A stretch of 64,000 nucleotides of DNA, taken from NCBI RefSeq assembly GCF_002217395.1, contig NZ_MUHD01000016.1, forward strand, positions 289,519 through 353,518. Direction: 5' to 3'. The translations under genes and the position numbers were made by a program. The DNA is from Flavobacterium plurextorum. GTDB lineage: Bacteria; Bacteroidota; Bacteroidia; Flavobacteriales; Flavobacteriaceae. The notes beneath the pieces are model-generated. The model searched no databases. It saw only the letters and a list, made by a program, of their open reading frames with translations, and was not told the DNA's origin. Below are positions 24,875 to 34,284 of this stretch, piece after piece (position 1 is the first letter of the stretch; every line of letters begins with the position of its first letter).

Positions 24875-27800
24875 ATGAAAAAATATAATAATAAATTAAT
24901 ACTGTTTTTTCTGTTCTTTCTCTTTACTTATTTTGCAAATGCACAAGACATTACCATAACTGGTTCTTGTTTTGCAGGAACACAAACTTTTGTTTTGGGT
25001 GGAGATTCAAGTATTCCAACTCTTAATGGAAAACCAGTTTATTACAATGCAAATGTAGATATTCAAGGCAGTGCCGAAAAGGCACAAGGATATTTGGCAT
25101 TTTTATTAAAAGAAGAATTAGGAACACCTGAAGACAGATGGGTAATTCTTTTAGGTGGGCAGCCTTATTTCTATGCCATTTCGACAGCAGCAACAGCCCC
25201 CAGTGCTACTTATTCACGATTTGATGAAATTGCATCACTATTAGATTGTACAGGAAGTGTAGTCGTTACGCCGCCAAATAGCGCTCCAACTGATCTCGTA
25301 TTAACAATTCCGTCAGTAAACGAAAACGTACCTGCCAACAGCATCGTAGGTATTTTAACCACCACAGATCCAGATGTAGGAAATACATTTAACTATTCGT
25401 TAGTATTTGGAACTGGAGATGTTGATAATGCTTATTTTTCTATTTTTGGCAATACTTTACAAATAAGGCTCAGTCCTGATTTTGAAGCAAAGAATTTCTA
25501 TTCGATACGTATTAGAACAACAGATCAGGCAGGGGCATCTTTAGAAAAAGTGTTCATTGTAAATGTAATTAATGTATGTGATATCGAACTAACTGCCAGT
25601 TCTCAAATTAATGTAAGCTGTAATGGAGGTTCAAATGGCTCTTTAACGGTTGTTGCTTCGAGCGGTGCTTCTCCTTACTCCTATTCTTGGTCTAATGGAA
25701 AAACTACCGCTGCAATAAACAATCTGGCAAGAGGAAATTACACTGTTACTGTCACAGACGCAAGTTCTTGTACTAAAACACAAATTTTCTCTATAACGGA
25801 GCCTCCTGTTTTAACAACATCAAAAGGAGTGGTTAATAATGTTAGCTGCAATGGAGGTTCAAATGGAACTGCCGCTGTAAATGCAGCAGGCGGAACTTCT
25901 CCTTATACTTATTTGTGGTCAAACGGTGCGACTTCACAAAACGTAACTGGTTTAACAAAAGGAAACTATAGTGTTACTGTAACGGATAGCAAATTATGTG
26001 AAGCTATACAAAATTTTTCTATCACGGAACCAGACGCACTTTCTCTGACAGCTTCTCAAACTGACATAGTATGTAACGGCTATGCCACAGGATCTGCAAG
26101 TATAGTTGTTACCGGAGGAACTGGCGCATATTCGTATTCATGGAACCCGCCAGTAGGAACATCTGGTGCAAGCGCTTCCAACCTTACTGCAGGAACTTAT
26201 ACTGTTACGGCTACTGACGCTAAAAACTGTTCAATTCAAAAAGAATTCATTATAACTGAACCTCTTGCCTTAACAGCTTCTAAAGGAACAACTGTAAATG
26301 TAAACTGTCATGGTGAAGCTTCTGGATCTGCAACTGTAAACGTAACTGGAGGAACAGGTAGCTATAGTTATTCATGGGCACCGTCTGGCGGAGTTTCCGC
26401 TACAGCATCAGGTTTAGCAGCTGGAACATACACCGTTACAATAACCGATCAAAAATCTTGTACAACCAGTGAAACTTTTACCATAACGCAGCCCGCAGCT
26501 GCTCTTACTGCAACAGGAACTTCAACAAAAGTAAGTTGTTTTGGAGCTTCTAATGGAAGTGCAAGCGTAACTGTTCTTGGCGGTTCACCTGCTTACAGCT
26601 ATTCTTGGACGCCTTTGGGAGGTACTGGATCTTCAATATCTAACAGACCGGCCGGAACTTATAAATGTACTATTACTGATTCAAAAGGCTGTACTACGTT
26701 GGTAAGTGTTGAAATTGAAACTCCAAATGCAATATCTGGAACGTTTACAAAAACAGATGTTTCTTGCAATGGAAATAGTAATGGTACTGCTGAAATAACA
26801 CCTTCTGGAGGAACTGGAGCATATACTTATTCCTGGTCTCCTTCTGGTTTAACAACAGCTAAAGTTTCAGGGTTAGCACCAGGAAATTATATTGTAACTA
26901 TTACAGATGCTAATGGATGTACTGGTACAGTAACTGTTCCAATTGTAGAGCCAGCTGTTTTAGAAGCTGCACAATCGAGAGTAAATATCCTTTGTAAGGG
27001 CAGTTCAACTGGATCAGCATCTGTTGTTGTAACTGGCGGAACATCAAACTATACCTATTTATGGTCTCCATCTGGAGGTACTGGCGCTACAGCTTCTAAT
27101 CTTGCCGCAGGAAATTATACTTGTTTAATTACTGATGCCAGAGGTTGTACATTAACTAAAGTATTTACTATTGAAGAACCTAATGAGTTAACGGCTGTAC
27201 AAAGTCAAATAAACGCCACTTGTACTACTCTTGGAGAAGCTTCAGTGGCTGTTAGCGGAGGTTTTGGAGTATACACTTATAACTGGTCTCCTTCTGGAGC
27301 TGTTACTGCCACTGCTGCTGGCTTAAGCGAGGGAACACATGAAGTTTTAATTACAGATCAAAATGGCTGTACGTTGACTAAAACTTTTAATATAACCACT
27401 ATTAATACACTTAATGCAGTTACATCGCAAGTTAATGTATCGTGTAACGGATCTGCAACAGGATCTGCTGCTGTAGTGCCTAATGGTGCGCCAGGACCTT
27501 TCACTTATGTTTGGTCTCCTAGCGGTGGATCTTCTGATACAGCAAATAACTTAACCGCGGGTAATTATTCTGTTACAATCACATCTTCTAACGGGTGTTC
27601 AACCGTGAAGAATTTTACAATTACTGAGCCTTCTGCTCTTAAAGTATCTCCTGCGGGACAAAATAATGTAAGCTGTAAAGGCGGAACAAACGGATCGGCT
27701 GCGGTAACTGCTACTGGTGGTTCTGGATCTTATACTTATGATTGGGCTCCTTATGGAGGCAGTTCGGCTGCCGCAGCAGGACTAAGCGCTGGAACATATA

Positions 27801-29815
27801 CAGTAACAGTTAAGGATGGAAAATCATGTGTTGAAACTCAAGTTTTTACAATAAAAGAACCTGAAGAACTTGTTGCGGCTGTATCTCAAAGCAATGTTTC
27901 TTGTAATGGCGCAAATAATGGTACAGCAACAGTAGACGTGATTGGAGGAACTGGAGCTTATACCTATTCATGGCTGCCTTCTGGCGGAAATGATGCGAAA
28001 GCTTCCAACCTTTCTCCTGGAACATATACAGTTACAGTTACAGATGCTAATTCATGTCAAACTACAGCAAGTGTTAAAATAACTGAACCAGCTGTTCTTT
28101 CTGCAGTAATATCTCAAACTGATGTTTCTTGTAATGGCGCTAATGATGGAACCGCTTCGGCAGTGGTAACAGGAGGAACAGAAACATATACTTATTTATG
28201 GTCGCCTTCTAATAAAACTACAGCTGCCGTATCAGGATTAAGTCCAAATACTTATACCGTAACTATTACAGATACAAATGCCTGTACATTGACTAAAACA
28301 GTAGTTATAGGCCTAACAAAAGATGTAACGGCACCAAAACCTGCTCTTGCAAATCTGCCAGATATTGTAGGCTATTGTTCTATTTTATCATCAGATATTA
28401 GTATTCCAACTGCTCAAGATAATTGCGCAGGTATTTTAAAAGCAACAACTTTAGATCCTTTGAGCTATTCTACAGTTGGTACTTATACAATTACATGGAA
28501 ATATGATGATGGAAATGGTAATAGTACAACACAATTGCAAACACTAAAAGTACTTGCTTCACCTCTTGATCAGGTAACATTTAATGATGCTGAATTTACA
28601 TATGATGGAAATGCTCATAGTGTTAAAGCTTTAAATGTTCCTGCCGGAGCTACTGTTACCTATTCTGCTAATAATGGCGCTGTAAATGCTGGAACTTATT
28701 CTGTTAAAGCAACAATAACTCCAGCTGCGAGCAGTCCAAATTGTACTCCTGTAATTCTTACTGCAAACCTTATAATTAAAAAAGCAGCGCAGCAAATTAC
28801 ATTTAGTGCACTCTCAGAAAAAACACTTGGAGCAAATAACAGTTTTAGTTTAACTGCGGCTTCTAATTCGAAGTTACCTATAAGTTACTCTTTTACTTAT
28901 GATACCGCGCTGCCTCCTGCAGCAGTTTCAGAAACTGGTATTGTTAATCTAATAAGATCTGGTGAAGTATTAATCACAGCTCACCAAACTGGAAATGACA
29001 ATTACCTTCCTGCATCAGATGTTTCGCAATTACTGGTAATTTTAAATAACAACATTGATATTAAACGAATTACTTTAGGCGGTAAGGTTTTTGAAAATCC
29101 TGTAAAAGCAATTAACCATGTTATGGCTTGTGGTGATAATAATCCAAATGTTTCTATTGTAAATGAAACAAATGCTGTTATCAGTCCTTCAGCGAATTTT
29201 ACGATTCAAACGCCAAAACCTGGAATTTATAGTCAAAATGTGAAAATCACTTCTGAAGATGGAAGTGCTTCAGAAACGTATACTATTACAGTTGAAAAAC
29301 CTTTTAGTTTTTATGATATTGTTCACCAGAAATTTAATAATGTACTTCTTGTAAACAACAATCCTCAAACTAACGGCGGTTATGAGTTTGTTTCTTATCA
29401 ATGGTTCAAAAATGGACAATTAATAGGAACTGGTCAATATTATTCAGCAGGAAATGATTTAAATTCAACTTTAGATCCTAATGCAGAATACAGTGTAAAA
29501 ATGACTACAAAAGATGGAAAAGTACTGCAGACTTGCGGTGCAAAAATTACATTTACAAATTCACTTCAGGCTAAACTTTATCCTAATCCAATTGAAACAG
29601 GAAAAATGATTACCATTGAAGCTGATTTTCCTGAAAAAGATTTAAAAGATATGCAGATTAGTCTCTTCTCTGTAACAGGTCAATTAATTAAAACTGTAAA
29701 ATCGTCTTCAGTTAAAACAGAAATACAATTACCTCCTACAACAGAAGGCAATATGTATCTGGTTTTACTTGAAGGTGCTAATATCAAAAAATCTTTCAAA
29801 GTAATTGTAAAATAA
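24875..29815 (+). CDS. SprB-repeat adhesin with type A T9SS sorting domain
   Basis: The 1646 aa product has a signal peptide (cleavage near FANAQ) and a unique N-terminal domain (about 25-130). A cadherin-like segment follows (about 145-232, NSAPTDLVLTIPSVNENVP), then 12 SprB repeats (about 236-1144, each with an xVxCNGxxxGxAxV start and GxYTVTVTDxxxC end). After an HYR-like segment comes an MBG-like domain (about 1234-1305, FTYDGNAHSVKAL) and further Ig-like parts. The C-terminal type A T9SS tail runs from about 1567 (LYPNPIETGKMITIE to SFKVIVK). It should be secreted by T9SS and attached to the cell surface, where SprB-type repeats act in adhesion or gliding. A barrel protein follows after a short gap. 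Confidence 0.92.
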   Translation: MKKYNNKLILFFLFFLFTYFANAQDITITGSCFAGTQTFVLGGDSSIPTLNGKPVYYNANVDIQGSAEKAQGYLAFLLKEELGTPEDRWVILLGGQPYFYAISTAATAPSATYSRFDEIASLLDCTGSVVVTPPNSAPTDLVLTIPSVNENVPANSIVGILTTTDPDVGNTFNYSLVFGTGDVDNAYFSIFGNTLQIRLSPDFEAKNFYSIRIRTTDQAGASLEKVFIVNVINVCDIELTASSQINVSCNGGSNGSLTVVASSGASPYSYSWSNGKTTAAINNLARGNYTVTVTDASSCTKTQIFSITEPPVLTTSKGVVNNVSCNGGSNGTAAVNAAGGTSPYTYLWSNGATSQNVTGLTKGNYSVTVTDSKLCEAIQNFSITEPDALSLTASQTDIVCNGYATGSASIVVTGGTGAYSYSWNPPVGTSGASASNLTAGTYTVTATDAKNCSIQKEFIITEPLALTASKGTTVNVNCHGEASGSATVNVTGGTGSYSYSWAPSGGVSATASGLAAGTYTVTITDQKSCTTSETFTITQPAAALTATGTSTKVSCFGASNGSASVTVLGGSPAYSYSWTPLGGTGSSISNRPAGTYKCTITDSKGCTTLVSVEIETPNAISGTFTKTDVSCNGNSNGTAEITPSGGTGAYTYSWSPSGLTTAKVSGLAPGNYIVTITDANGCTGTVTVPIVEPAVLEAAQSRVNILCKGSSTGSASVVVTGGTSNYTYLWSPSGGTGATASNLAAGNYTCLITDARGCTLTKVFTIEEPNELTAVQSQINATCTTLGEASVAVSGGFGVYTYNWSPSGAVTATAAGLSEGTHEVLITDQNGCTLTKTFNITTINTLNAVTSQVNVSCNGSATGSAAVVPNGAPGPFTYVWSPSGGSSDTANNLTAGNYSVTITSSNGCSTVKNFTITEPSALKVSPAGQNNVSCKGGTNGSAAVTATGGSGSYTYDWAPYGGSSAAAAGLSAGTYTVTVKDGKSCVETQVFTIKEPEELVAAVSQSNVSCNGANNGTATVDVIGGTGAYTYSWLPSGGNDAKASNLSPGTYTVTVTDANSCQTTASVKITEPAVLSAVISQTDVSCNGANDGTASAVVTGGTETYTYLWSPSNKTTAAVSGLSPNTYTVTITDTNACTLTKTVVIGLTKDVTAPKPALANLPDIVGYCSILSSDISIPTAQDNCAGILKATTLDPLSYSTVGTYTITWKYDDGNGNSTTQLQTLKVLASPLDQVTFNDAEFTYDGNAHSVKALNVPAGATVTYSANNGAVNAGTYSVKATITPAASSPNCTPVILTANLIIKKAAQQITFSALSEKTLGANNSFSLTAASNSKLPISYSFTYDTALPPAAVSETGIVNLIRSGEVLITAHQTGNDNYLPASDVSQLLVILNNNIDIKRITLGGKVFENPVKAINHVMACGDNNPNVSIVNETNAVISPSANFTIQTPKPGIYSQNVKITSEDGSASETYTITVEKPFSFYDIVHQKFNNVLLVNNNPQTNGGYEFVSYQWFKNGQLIGTGQYYSAGNDLNSTLDPNAEYSVKMTTKDGKVLQTCGAKITFTNSLQAKLYPNPIETGKMITIEADFPEKDLKDMQISLFSVTGQLIKTVKSSSVKTEIQLPPTTEGNMYLVLLEGANIKKSFKVIVK
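25582..28308 (+). repeat. 12 tandem SprB repeats (about 225-230 bp each)
   Basis: Twelve divergent tandem units, about 75 residues each, lie within the type A adhesin. Each begins with a Cys-Asn-Gly motif (VSCNGGSNG and variants; the eighth unit has ATCTTLG) and ends with a Cys followed by a Glu-Pro boundary. Units differ well beyond synonymous changes, unlike the arrays of the giant adhesin. Confidence 0.85.
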
Positions 29816-29822
29816 TAAAATC

Positions 29823-29852
29823 TGCCCGTGCTGTTTACAAACGGTACGGGCA
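29823..29852 (+). other. intercistronic hairpin after the SprB-repeat gene
   Basis: TGCCCGT (29823-29829) pairs with ACGGGCA (29846-29852), and pairing extends inward with G-T wobbles. It starts 8 bp after the adhesin stop and is not followed by a T tract, so it is more likely a transcript-stabilising or attenuating hairpin than a full terminator. Confidence 0.45.
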
Positions 29853-29866
29853 TAATGTATCTTAAG

Positions 29867-30712
29867 ATGAAAAAATATATAAACAGTTATATAAAATCCT
29901 TTTTTCTAATTACAGCATTTTTAATAGTGCATTCGAACGGTTATAGTCAAAACAAGAAACAGGAATTTTCGATTTCATTGGGAGGGCCGTTTTCTTTTCT
30001 AAATTCTTCTGGACTGACTGTTAGTGGAAATGGCGTTAATGCTGGTCTTCGTTATTCCTACTATTTAAATGAAGGTTTAAGCGTTGGGATTGGAGTTGAA
30101 TATCAAACCTACAATTCAGACTCAAAACTTTCATCGGTTAGTGGGCAGTATTCCGCAAAAGATGACGAAAATGAACCTTTTCAATTTAGATATAAAGTAT
30201 CCAATTTAAGAGAAGAACAAAATCTATCTTACATCAATATTCCCGTTAATATTCAGTTTGAAACACCGGGAACTTCAAGTTTGTATCTTGCGGCAGGTGC
30301 CAAAATAGGATTTGCAACAAATGGTGCTTACAAAACATCTATGAGTAATCTTACTACAAGTGGTTACTATCCGCAATACAACTTAGAATTATTTGGCCCG
30401 GCATTTGCGGGTTTTGTTGATACAGATAATGTTTCTTCAAATAAACAAGATCTTGATGCCGATGTTTCTTATTCAGCAACCTTTGAAACGGGTTTAAAAC
30501 AACAAATAGGAAAAAGAAACTCTTTGTACTTAGGCGTTTACTTTGATTATGGTTTAAATAACATTTTTGATCATAAAGGGGACAAAAACCTTGTTCAATA
30601 TAGTCCAGAACAGCCGGTAGTTTTGCGATACAACAGTGTATTTGATTCTGGTTTTACCAATAAAGTAAATTTAGTTTCATATGGTCTAAAATTAAGAATC
30701 GCAATGCGTTAA
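29867..30712 (+). CDS. outer-membrane beta-barrel protein
   Basis: The start is set at 29867 (MKKYINSYIK), which yields a signal peptide ending SNGYSQ; the in-frame ATG at 29828 lies inside an intercistronic hairpin. The 281 aa product shows repeated amphipathic strands (GLRYSYYLNEGLSVGIGVEYQ, NIPVNIQFETPG, LYLAAGAKIGFA) as in OmpX/OMP_b-brl porin-like proteins. It follows the T9SS adhesin by 51 bp and is probably co-expressed, perhaps as an outer-membrane partner; that role is inferred. Confidence 0.8.
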   Translation: MKKYINSYIKSFFLITAFLIVHSNGYSQNKKQEFSISLGGPFSFLNSSGLTVSGNGVNAGLRYSYYLNEGLSVGIGVEYQTYNSDSKLSSVSGQYSAKDDENEPFQFRYKVSNLREEQNLSYINIPVNIQFETPGTSSLYLAAGAKIGFATNGAYKTSMSNLTTSGYYPQYNLELFGPAFAGFVDTDNVSSNKQDLDADVSYSATFETGLKQQIGKRNSLYLGVYFDYGLNNIFDHKGDKNLVQYSPEQPVVLRYNSVFDSGFTNKVNLVSYGLKLRIAMR

Positions 30713-30733
30713 TCTTAAAAGTATAAAACATTT

Positions 30734-30764
30734 AAAAGCTTCAGTAATTCTGAAGCTTTTTTTT
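30734..30764 (+). terminator. intrinsic terminator of the adhesin/barrel unit
   Basis: AAAAGCTTCAG (30734-30744) pairs with CTGAAGCTTTT (30750-30760) around a five-base loop and is followed by T8. It lies about 20 bp after the barrel gene stop. The rest of the 332 bp gap up to 31044 contains only a second terminator (31012-31043) and no recognised gene. Confidence 0.9.
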
Positions 30765-31011
30765 AGCTTTTGCTCATATAACAGAAGTGTTTTAGTAAGC
30801 GGTAAAGATTTTCTATTCGATAAGATTAAAAAGCTATTAAGAAACAAAATTTTACAAAATTTTATGACAAAACAAAAAACCAATATGTAATTTTTATCGT
30901 ACATTTAAAAGACGACATTTGAGGATGCTGTAAATTCAAATGAAGTAGTTTTTGGAGCATGTTGGCTTTATCATTCTTAAATTATCGTTTATCAAATTAA
31001 ATACTTTAAAC

Positions 31012-31043
31012 AAAAAAGCGATCTTTATTTAGATCGCTTTTTT
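31012..31043 (-). terminator. intrinsic terminator of the GNAT/MarR operon
   Basis: A 13 bp perfect stem (31012-31024 with 31031-31043: AAAAAAGCGATCT and its complement) with a six-base loop abuts the MarR gene stop codon. T-rich arms give termination on the minus strand and possibly on both strands. Confidence 0.88.
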
Positions 31044-31044
31044 A

Positions 31045-31530
31045 TTACTTTTCTCCTTCACTTTTTAACTGCAGCGCTCTTTGAATAAAACTTTGGTGCA
31101 ATATCTTATTTTCAGCTTCATTAATCGCCTCAAATAAATTATTCTGATTATCTGTAATCTCTGTAAGCACGTTTTTCATAATTTCCCAAACAGGTTTCAT
31201 CTGCTCGATCAGCTCCTGCCCTTTTGAAGTAAGTTGAATAAGCCTTTTACGCTCATCGATTTTATCTTTTTTAGATCGAATCAGTTTTTGTTTTTCCAGT
31301 TCTTTAAGCAAACTTATAGTTGAAGGATGTGTATAACCAATTTCATTGGCGACTTCCACTACACTTAGAACTCCTTTATGGTATAAAGTATAAATTACTG
31401 GAAACCATTTTGGTTCAAAATCAATACCATATGCTTTATAAAACAATGCACCGTCTTTTCGTAATTGTTCGCTAAGCCGCTGCAATCGTGTTGAAAGAGC
31501 CAAAATCCCTGATTCGTCTATAATATTCAT
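31045..31530 (-). CDS. MarR-family transcriptional regulator
   Basis: This 161 aa protein has a winged-helix MarR domain (about 45-130). The recognition helix region is GYTHPSTISLLKELEKQKLI, and the wing is SKKDKIDERKRLIQLTSKGQELI, containing the typical D-x-R-x(4)-LT motif. No Cys-based sensor is evident. It is the second gene of an operon, 3 bp after a GNAT acetyltransferase gene, and is probably autoregulatory through the palindrome in front of that operon. Confidence 0.92.
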   Translation of the reverse strand: MNIIDESGILALSTRLQRLSEQLRKDGALFYKAYGIDFEPKWFPVIYTLYHKGVLSVVEVANEIGYTHPSTISLLKELEKQKLIRSKKDKIDERKRLIQLTSKGQELIEQMKPVWEIMKNVLTEITDNQNNLFEAINEAENKILHQSFIQRALQLKSEGEK

Positions 31531-31533
31531 CTT

Positions 31534-32025
31534 TTATTTCTTTAAATTTAAATGGCAGAAAACATTGTCTGGAGCCATTAATGGAAATGTTTTTGGAAGC
31601 TCTCCTTTTTCGATTCGTACAAAATCATTCTTTTCATAAAAACGTAATGCAGCTTCTAATATCGAAACAGTTCCTAAATATAGATCATCAATTTTATTCT
31701 GCTGGCAATATTCAATTAAAGTTTCTAATAATTTTTGAGCAATTGAAAATTCTTTTCCTCTAAATTCTTTCTTAACAAACATTTTTCTAATGGCTCCTGT
31801 ATTCGATTCAAACTTAATTAAAGCAATGGTTCCTACTAATTCATCATTAATAAAACAACCCCAAAAGCTTCCGCCTCCTGCATGATAAAAATTAGTTATG
31901 TTTAGCAAATCAGGCTGATCTTCAATTGTAATTGCAACATTAAACTCATTTTGCTGAATGTTTAATATCAAATCTACAATGTCGTTCGAATATTGATTAT
32001 CGACAGGTTTAATAACAAGTTTCAT
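31534..32025 (-). CDS. GNAT-family N-acetyltransferase
   Basis: The 163 aa product shows the GNAT fold: the beta-4 segment ELVGTIALIKF, then the acetyl-CoA pyrophosphate-binding region IRKMFVKKEFRGKEFSIAQKLLETLIEYC (variant of the Q/RxxGxG/A motif), and the C-terminal YEKNDFVRIEKGELP typical of the family. It acetylates an unknown amine. It is paired with a MarR regulator downstream, so it may act on a compound sensed by that regulator. Confidence 0.88.
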   Translation of the reverse strand: MKLVIKPVDNQYSNDIVDLILNIQQNEFNVAITIEDQPDLLNITNFYHAGGGSFWGCFINDELVGTIALIKFESNTGAIRKMFVKKEFRGKEFSIAQKLLETLIEYCQQNKIDDLYLGTVSILEAALRFYEKNDFVRIEKGELPKTFPLMAPDNVFCHLNLKK

Positions 32026-32045
32026 ATAGTATAAATTTTATTATG

Positions 32046-32060
32046 CAAAACTACGTAGTT
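32046..32060 (-). promoter_or_regulatory. promoter -7 element overlapped by palindromic operator of the GNAT/MarR operon
   Basis: A perfect 12 bp palindrome AACTACGTAGTT (32049-32060) overlaps TAGTTTTG (32046-32053, minus strand), a good TAnnTTTG -7 element lying 20 bp upstream of the acetyltransferase ATG. A MarR-family dimer bound there would block transcription; this is inferred from position. Confidence 0.55.
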
Positions 32061-32245
32061 AAATACATAAATAAAAATAAATACGAAATTTTATGATTTA
32101 TTTGAGATTGTTTTTAGTGTCTTTACTGTTTAATATTAAAAAGAGAATCGAGAATAAATAACACTTTTTCTAGTGCTATATCCCTTAAATTGTTTTAAAT
32201 TAGTAAATAAAGTGACTTTAGGTTCAATTAAATCTCGGGGAAAGT

Positions 32246-33556
32246 ATGAAGCAGATTATAGACATTTTAAATTTACGTGAAGGTGAAAACGACAGAGCTT
32301 TAACTCTTGAACATGTAAAAAAAGACATTGAATTTAAAGGGGCAAATTTATGGATTTTGGCTTGTGCAATTATGGTCGCTTCGGTTGGGTTAAATGTAAA
32401 TTCGACCGCAGTAATAATTGGTGCCATGCTTATTTCTCCATTAATGGGACCTATTGTTGGAGCTGGTTTTGCATTGGGTATTTATGATTTTGCACTTTTA
32501 AAAAAATCATTACGAAATCTTCTAAATGCTACTTTTGTAAGTTTAGCAGTTTCAACACTTTATTTTTACTTAAGTCCTTTCAAAGATGTTCAATCTGAAT
32601 TGTTAGCGCGAACTTCTCCTAATATTTATGATATTCTTATTGCTTTTTTTGGCGGTATTGTGGGAGTTATTGCAATTACAAGAACTGAAAAAGGAAATCC
32701 TGTTCCAGGAGTTGCAATCGCAACAGCATTAATGCCTCCTTTGTGTACCGCGGGTTATGGATTGGCAACTGGGCAGTGGACATTTTTTCTGGGAGCCTTT
32801 TATTTGTATATCATAAACTGCGTTTTTATTGGTATTGCCACTTTCTTGATTATAAAATACTTGAATTATCCACCGGTAAAACAAATTGATGAAAAACAGC
32901 AAAAAAGAGTAAAACTTATTATAGTTGTGGTTACTACGAGTATGTTAATACCAAGCAGTTATCTTGCATTTTCATTATATGTAGAACAGCAGTTTAAAAA
33001 AAATGTAGATCTTTTTCTTGATGATGAATTTAGCAGTAAGGGATATACGGTGGTGTATAAGAAAACGGAATTTAATCCGCAGAAGAAAAAAATTGAATTG
33101 GCTTTTCTTTCTAAAAAATTTGATCCGCAAGAAATAAAGGAACTTAAAACTAAACTTAACAGAAACAAATACTTAAAGGGAACTGAACTTCTTATCAGAC
33201 AGGATATCGATGATAAACAGGATCCTTTAAAAAATGATCTTCTGAATAAAATTAAAAGCAGTGAAAATGAAATGGATGCGAAAGATTTAAAAGTTTTGCA
33301 TCTTGAAAAGGAACTTGCCAAAAATAAATTTGATAATCAACAAATCTTAAAGGAGACTAAAACTTTGTTTCCTACTATTTCTTCGTTATCTGTCACAAAA
33401 ACAGATTTCGTTACTGAAAGTGACAGCACATATACAATTACTGCTGTAATCTATGATGGAAAAGGAGCTTTTAACGAAAGTGATCAAAAGAAATTTAAAG
33501 ATTGGCTTGCTGTTAGACTTGCTGTTAAGGATGTAGAAATCTTTAAGAAGCAGTAA
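32246..33556 (+). CDS. DUF389 domain membrane protein
   Basis: This 436 aa protein has a DUF389 membrane domain at about residues 30-215 with five or more helices. The family signatures are GANLWILACAIMVASVGLNVNSTAVIIGAMLISPLMGPIVG in consecutive segments, then GIVGVIAITRTEKGNPVPGVAIATALMPPLC. After a further pair of helices comes a long lysine-rich soluble C-terminal part (about 255-436) with coiled-coil character. Its role is unknown; the family is widespread. It appears monocistronic. Confidence 0.88.
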   Translation: MKQIIDILNLREGENDRALTLEHVKKDIEFKGANLWILACAIMVASVGLNVNSTAVIIGAMLISPLMGPIVGAGFALGIYDFALLKKSLRNLLNATFVSLAVSTLYFYLSPFKDVQSELLARTSPNIYDILIAFFGGIVGVIAITRTEKGNPVPGVAIATALMPPLCTAGYGLATGQWTFFLGAFYLYIINCVFIGIATFLIIKYLNYPPVKQIDEKQQKRVKLIIVVVTTSMLIPSSYLAFSLYVEQQFKKNVDLFLDDEFSSKGYTVVYKKTEFNPQKKKIELAFLSKKFDPQEIKELKTKLNRNKYLKGTELLIRQDIDDKQDPLKNDLLNKIKSSENEMDAKDLKVLHLEKELAKNKFDNQQILKETKTLFPTISSLSVTKTDFVTESDSTYTITAVIYDGKGAFNESDQKKFKDWLAVRLAVKDVEIFKKQ

Positions 33557-33895
33557 GTACCTTGTGTTTTTTTATAAAATTTTACAGCTTCTAGAAACCT
33601 AGAAAGAATCTTTCTTATTCCTATTTTAAAAATTCTCCTTTAGTTTAGAAAAAAAAATGATATTTAATTGTGACCTAATACATTTTTTTGTGTCTAAATT
33701 TAACTAGCTTCAATTTAATTGTGAGAAAATTAGTTTTGATAATTAGATCAAAGTGTATTTGACCTGATTTTTTCATCAATACGTCTAGTATATTTTTATT
33801 CAAGACAGAAAAACATTATTTTGGTCTACAGTATATTAGCCCATAGATTTAACAAGATGTCTTAAATTTTAAGATGTTTAAATATTATTATTGTT
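33557..33895. other. 339 bp intergenic region with short repeats
   Basis: AT-rich region between two plus-strand genes. The 11-mer TTTAATTGTGA occurs twice (33663-33673 and 33714-33724), and a near-palindrome CTTAAATTTTAAG (33861-33873) lies 22 bp before the following ATG. No gene was recognised. Confidence 0.4.
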
Positions 33896-34111
33896 GTGCA
33901 TATGAATAATCCTTTCAAGGAAATACTAAATGATGAAAAATTACCCGATGAAATAAAAAAAAGGGTTATGGCAGATATTGCCCGTCTTAAGAATTCCACT
34001 GATATTACTGATCTGCTTCTTGTAAAGTATCCTGATATTTTTTCTGATATTGTGGATAACAAAGAAATTGATTCTTCAAAAGTAAATCTTGATCAAAATT
34101 TAAGTAAGTAA
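33896..34111 (+). CDS. small cytoplasmic hypothetical protein (71 aa)
   Basis: This charged small protein has an amphipathic helical pattern (NPFKEILNDEKLP, EIKKRVMADIARLKN, TDLLLVKYPDIFSDIV). There is no signal peptide and no Cys. A start at 33902 (MNNPF) is equally possible. It resembles short flavobacterial proteins of unknown function that I recall as recurring, but I cannot name a family. It is isolated, with its own upstream region and a downstream terminator. Confidence 0.65.
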   Translation: MHMNNPFKEILNDEKLPDEIKKRVMADIARLKNSTDITDLLLVKYPDIFSDIVDNKEIDSSKVNLDQNLSK

Positions 34112-34222
34112 AAAAAGGCGCTTACGAGAAATGTTAGACAAGCAATTTTATGTGCTAAAAACTTCATCTTCTCTGTAAAACAATCAGCTTATACAAAAAA
34201 CAATAGTTGTTATTAATTCAAC

Positions 34223-34260
34223 AAAAGCTTTAAGAAAATTTCTTAAAGCTTTTTGTTTTT
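34223..34260. terminator. bidirectional intrinsic terminator
   Basis: A long AT-rich stem (AAAAGCTTTAAGAAA at 34223-34237 with TTTCTTAAAGCTTTT at 34239-34253) is followed by T-rich DNA. It lies between the convergent 71 aa gene (+) and sigma factor gene (-). Confidence 0.8.
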
Positions 34261-34284
34261 CAGAATTTATTCAAGTCAATAAAA

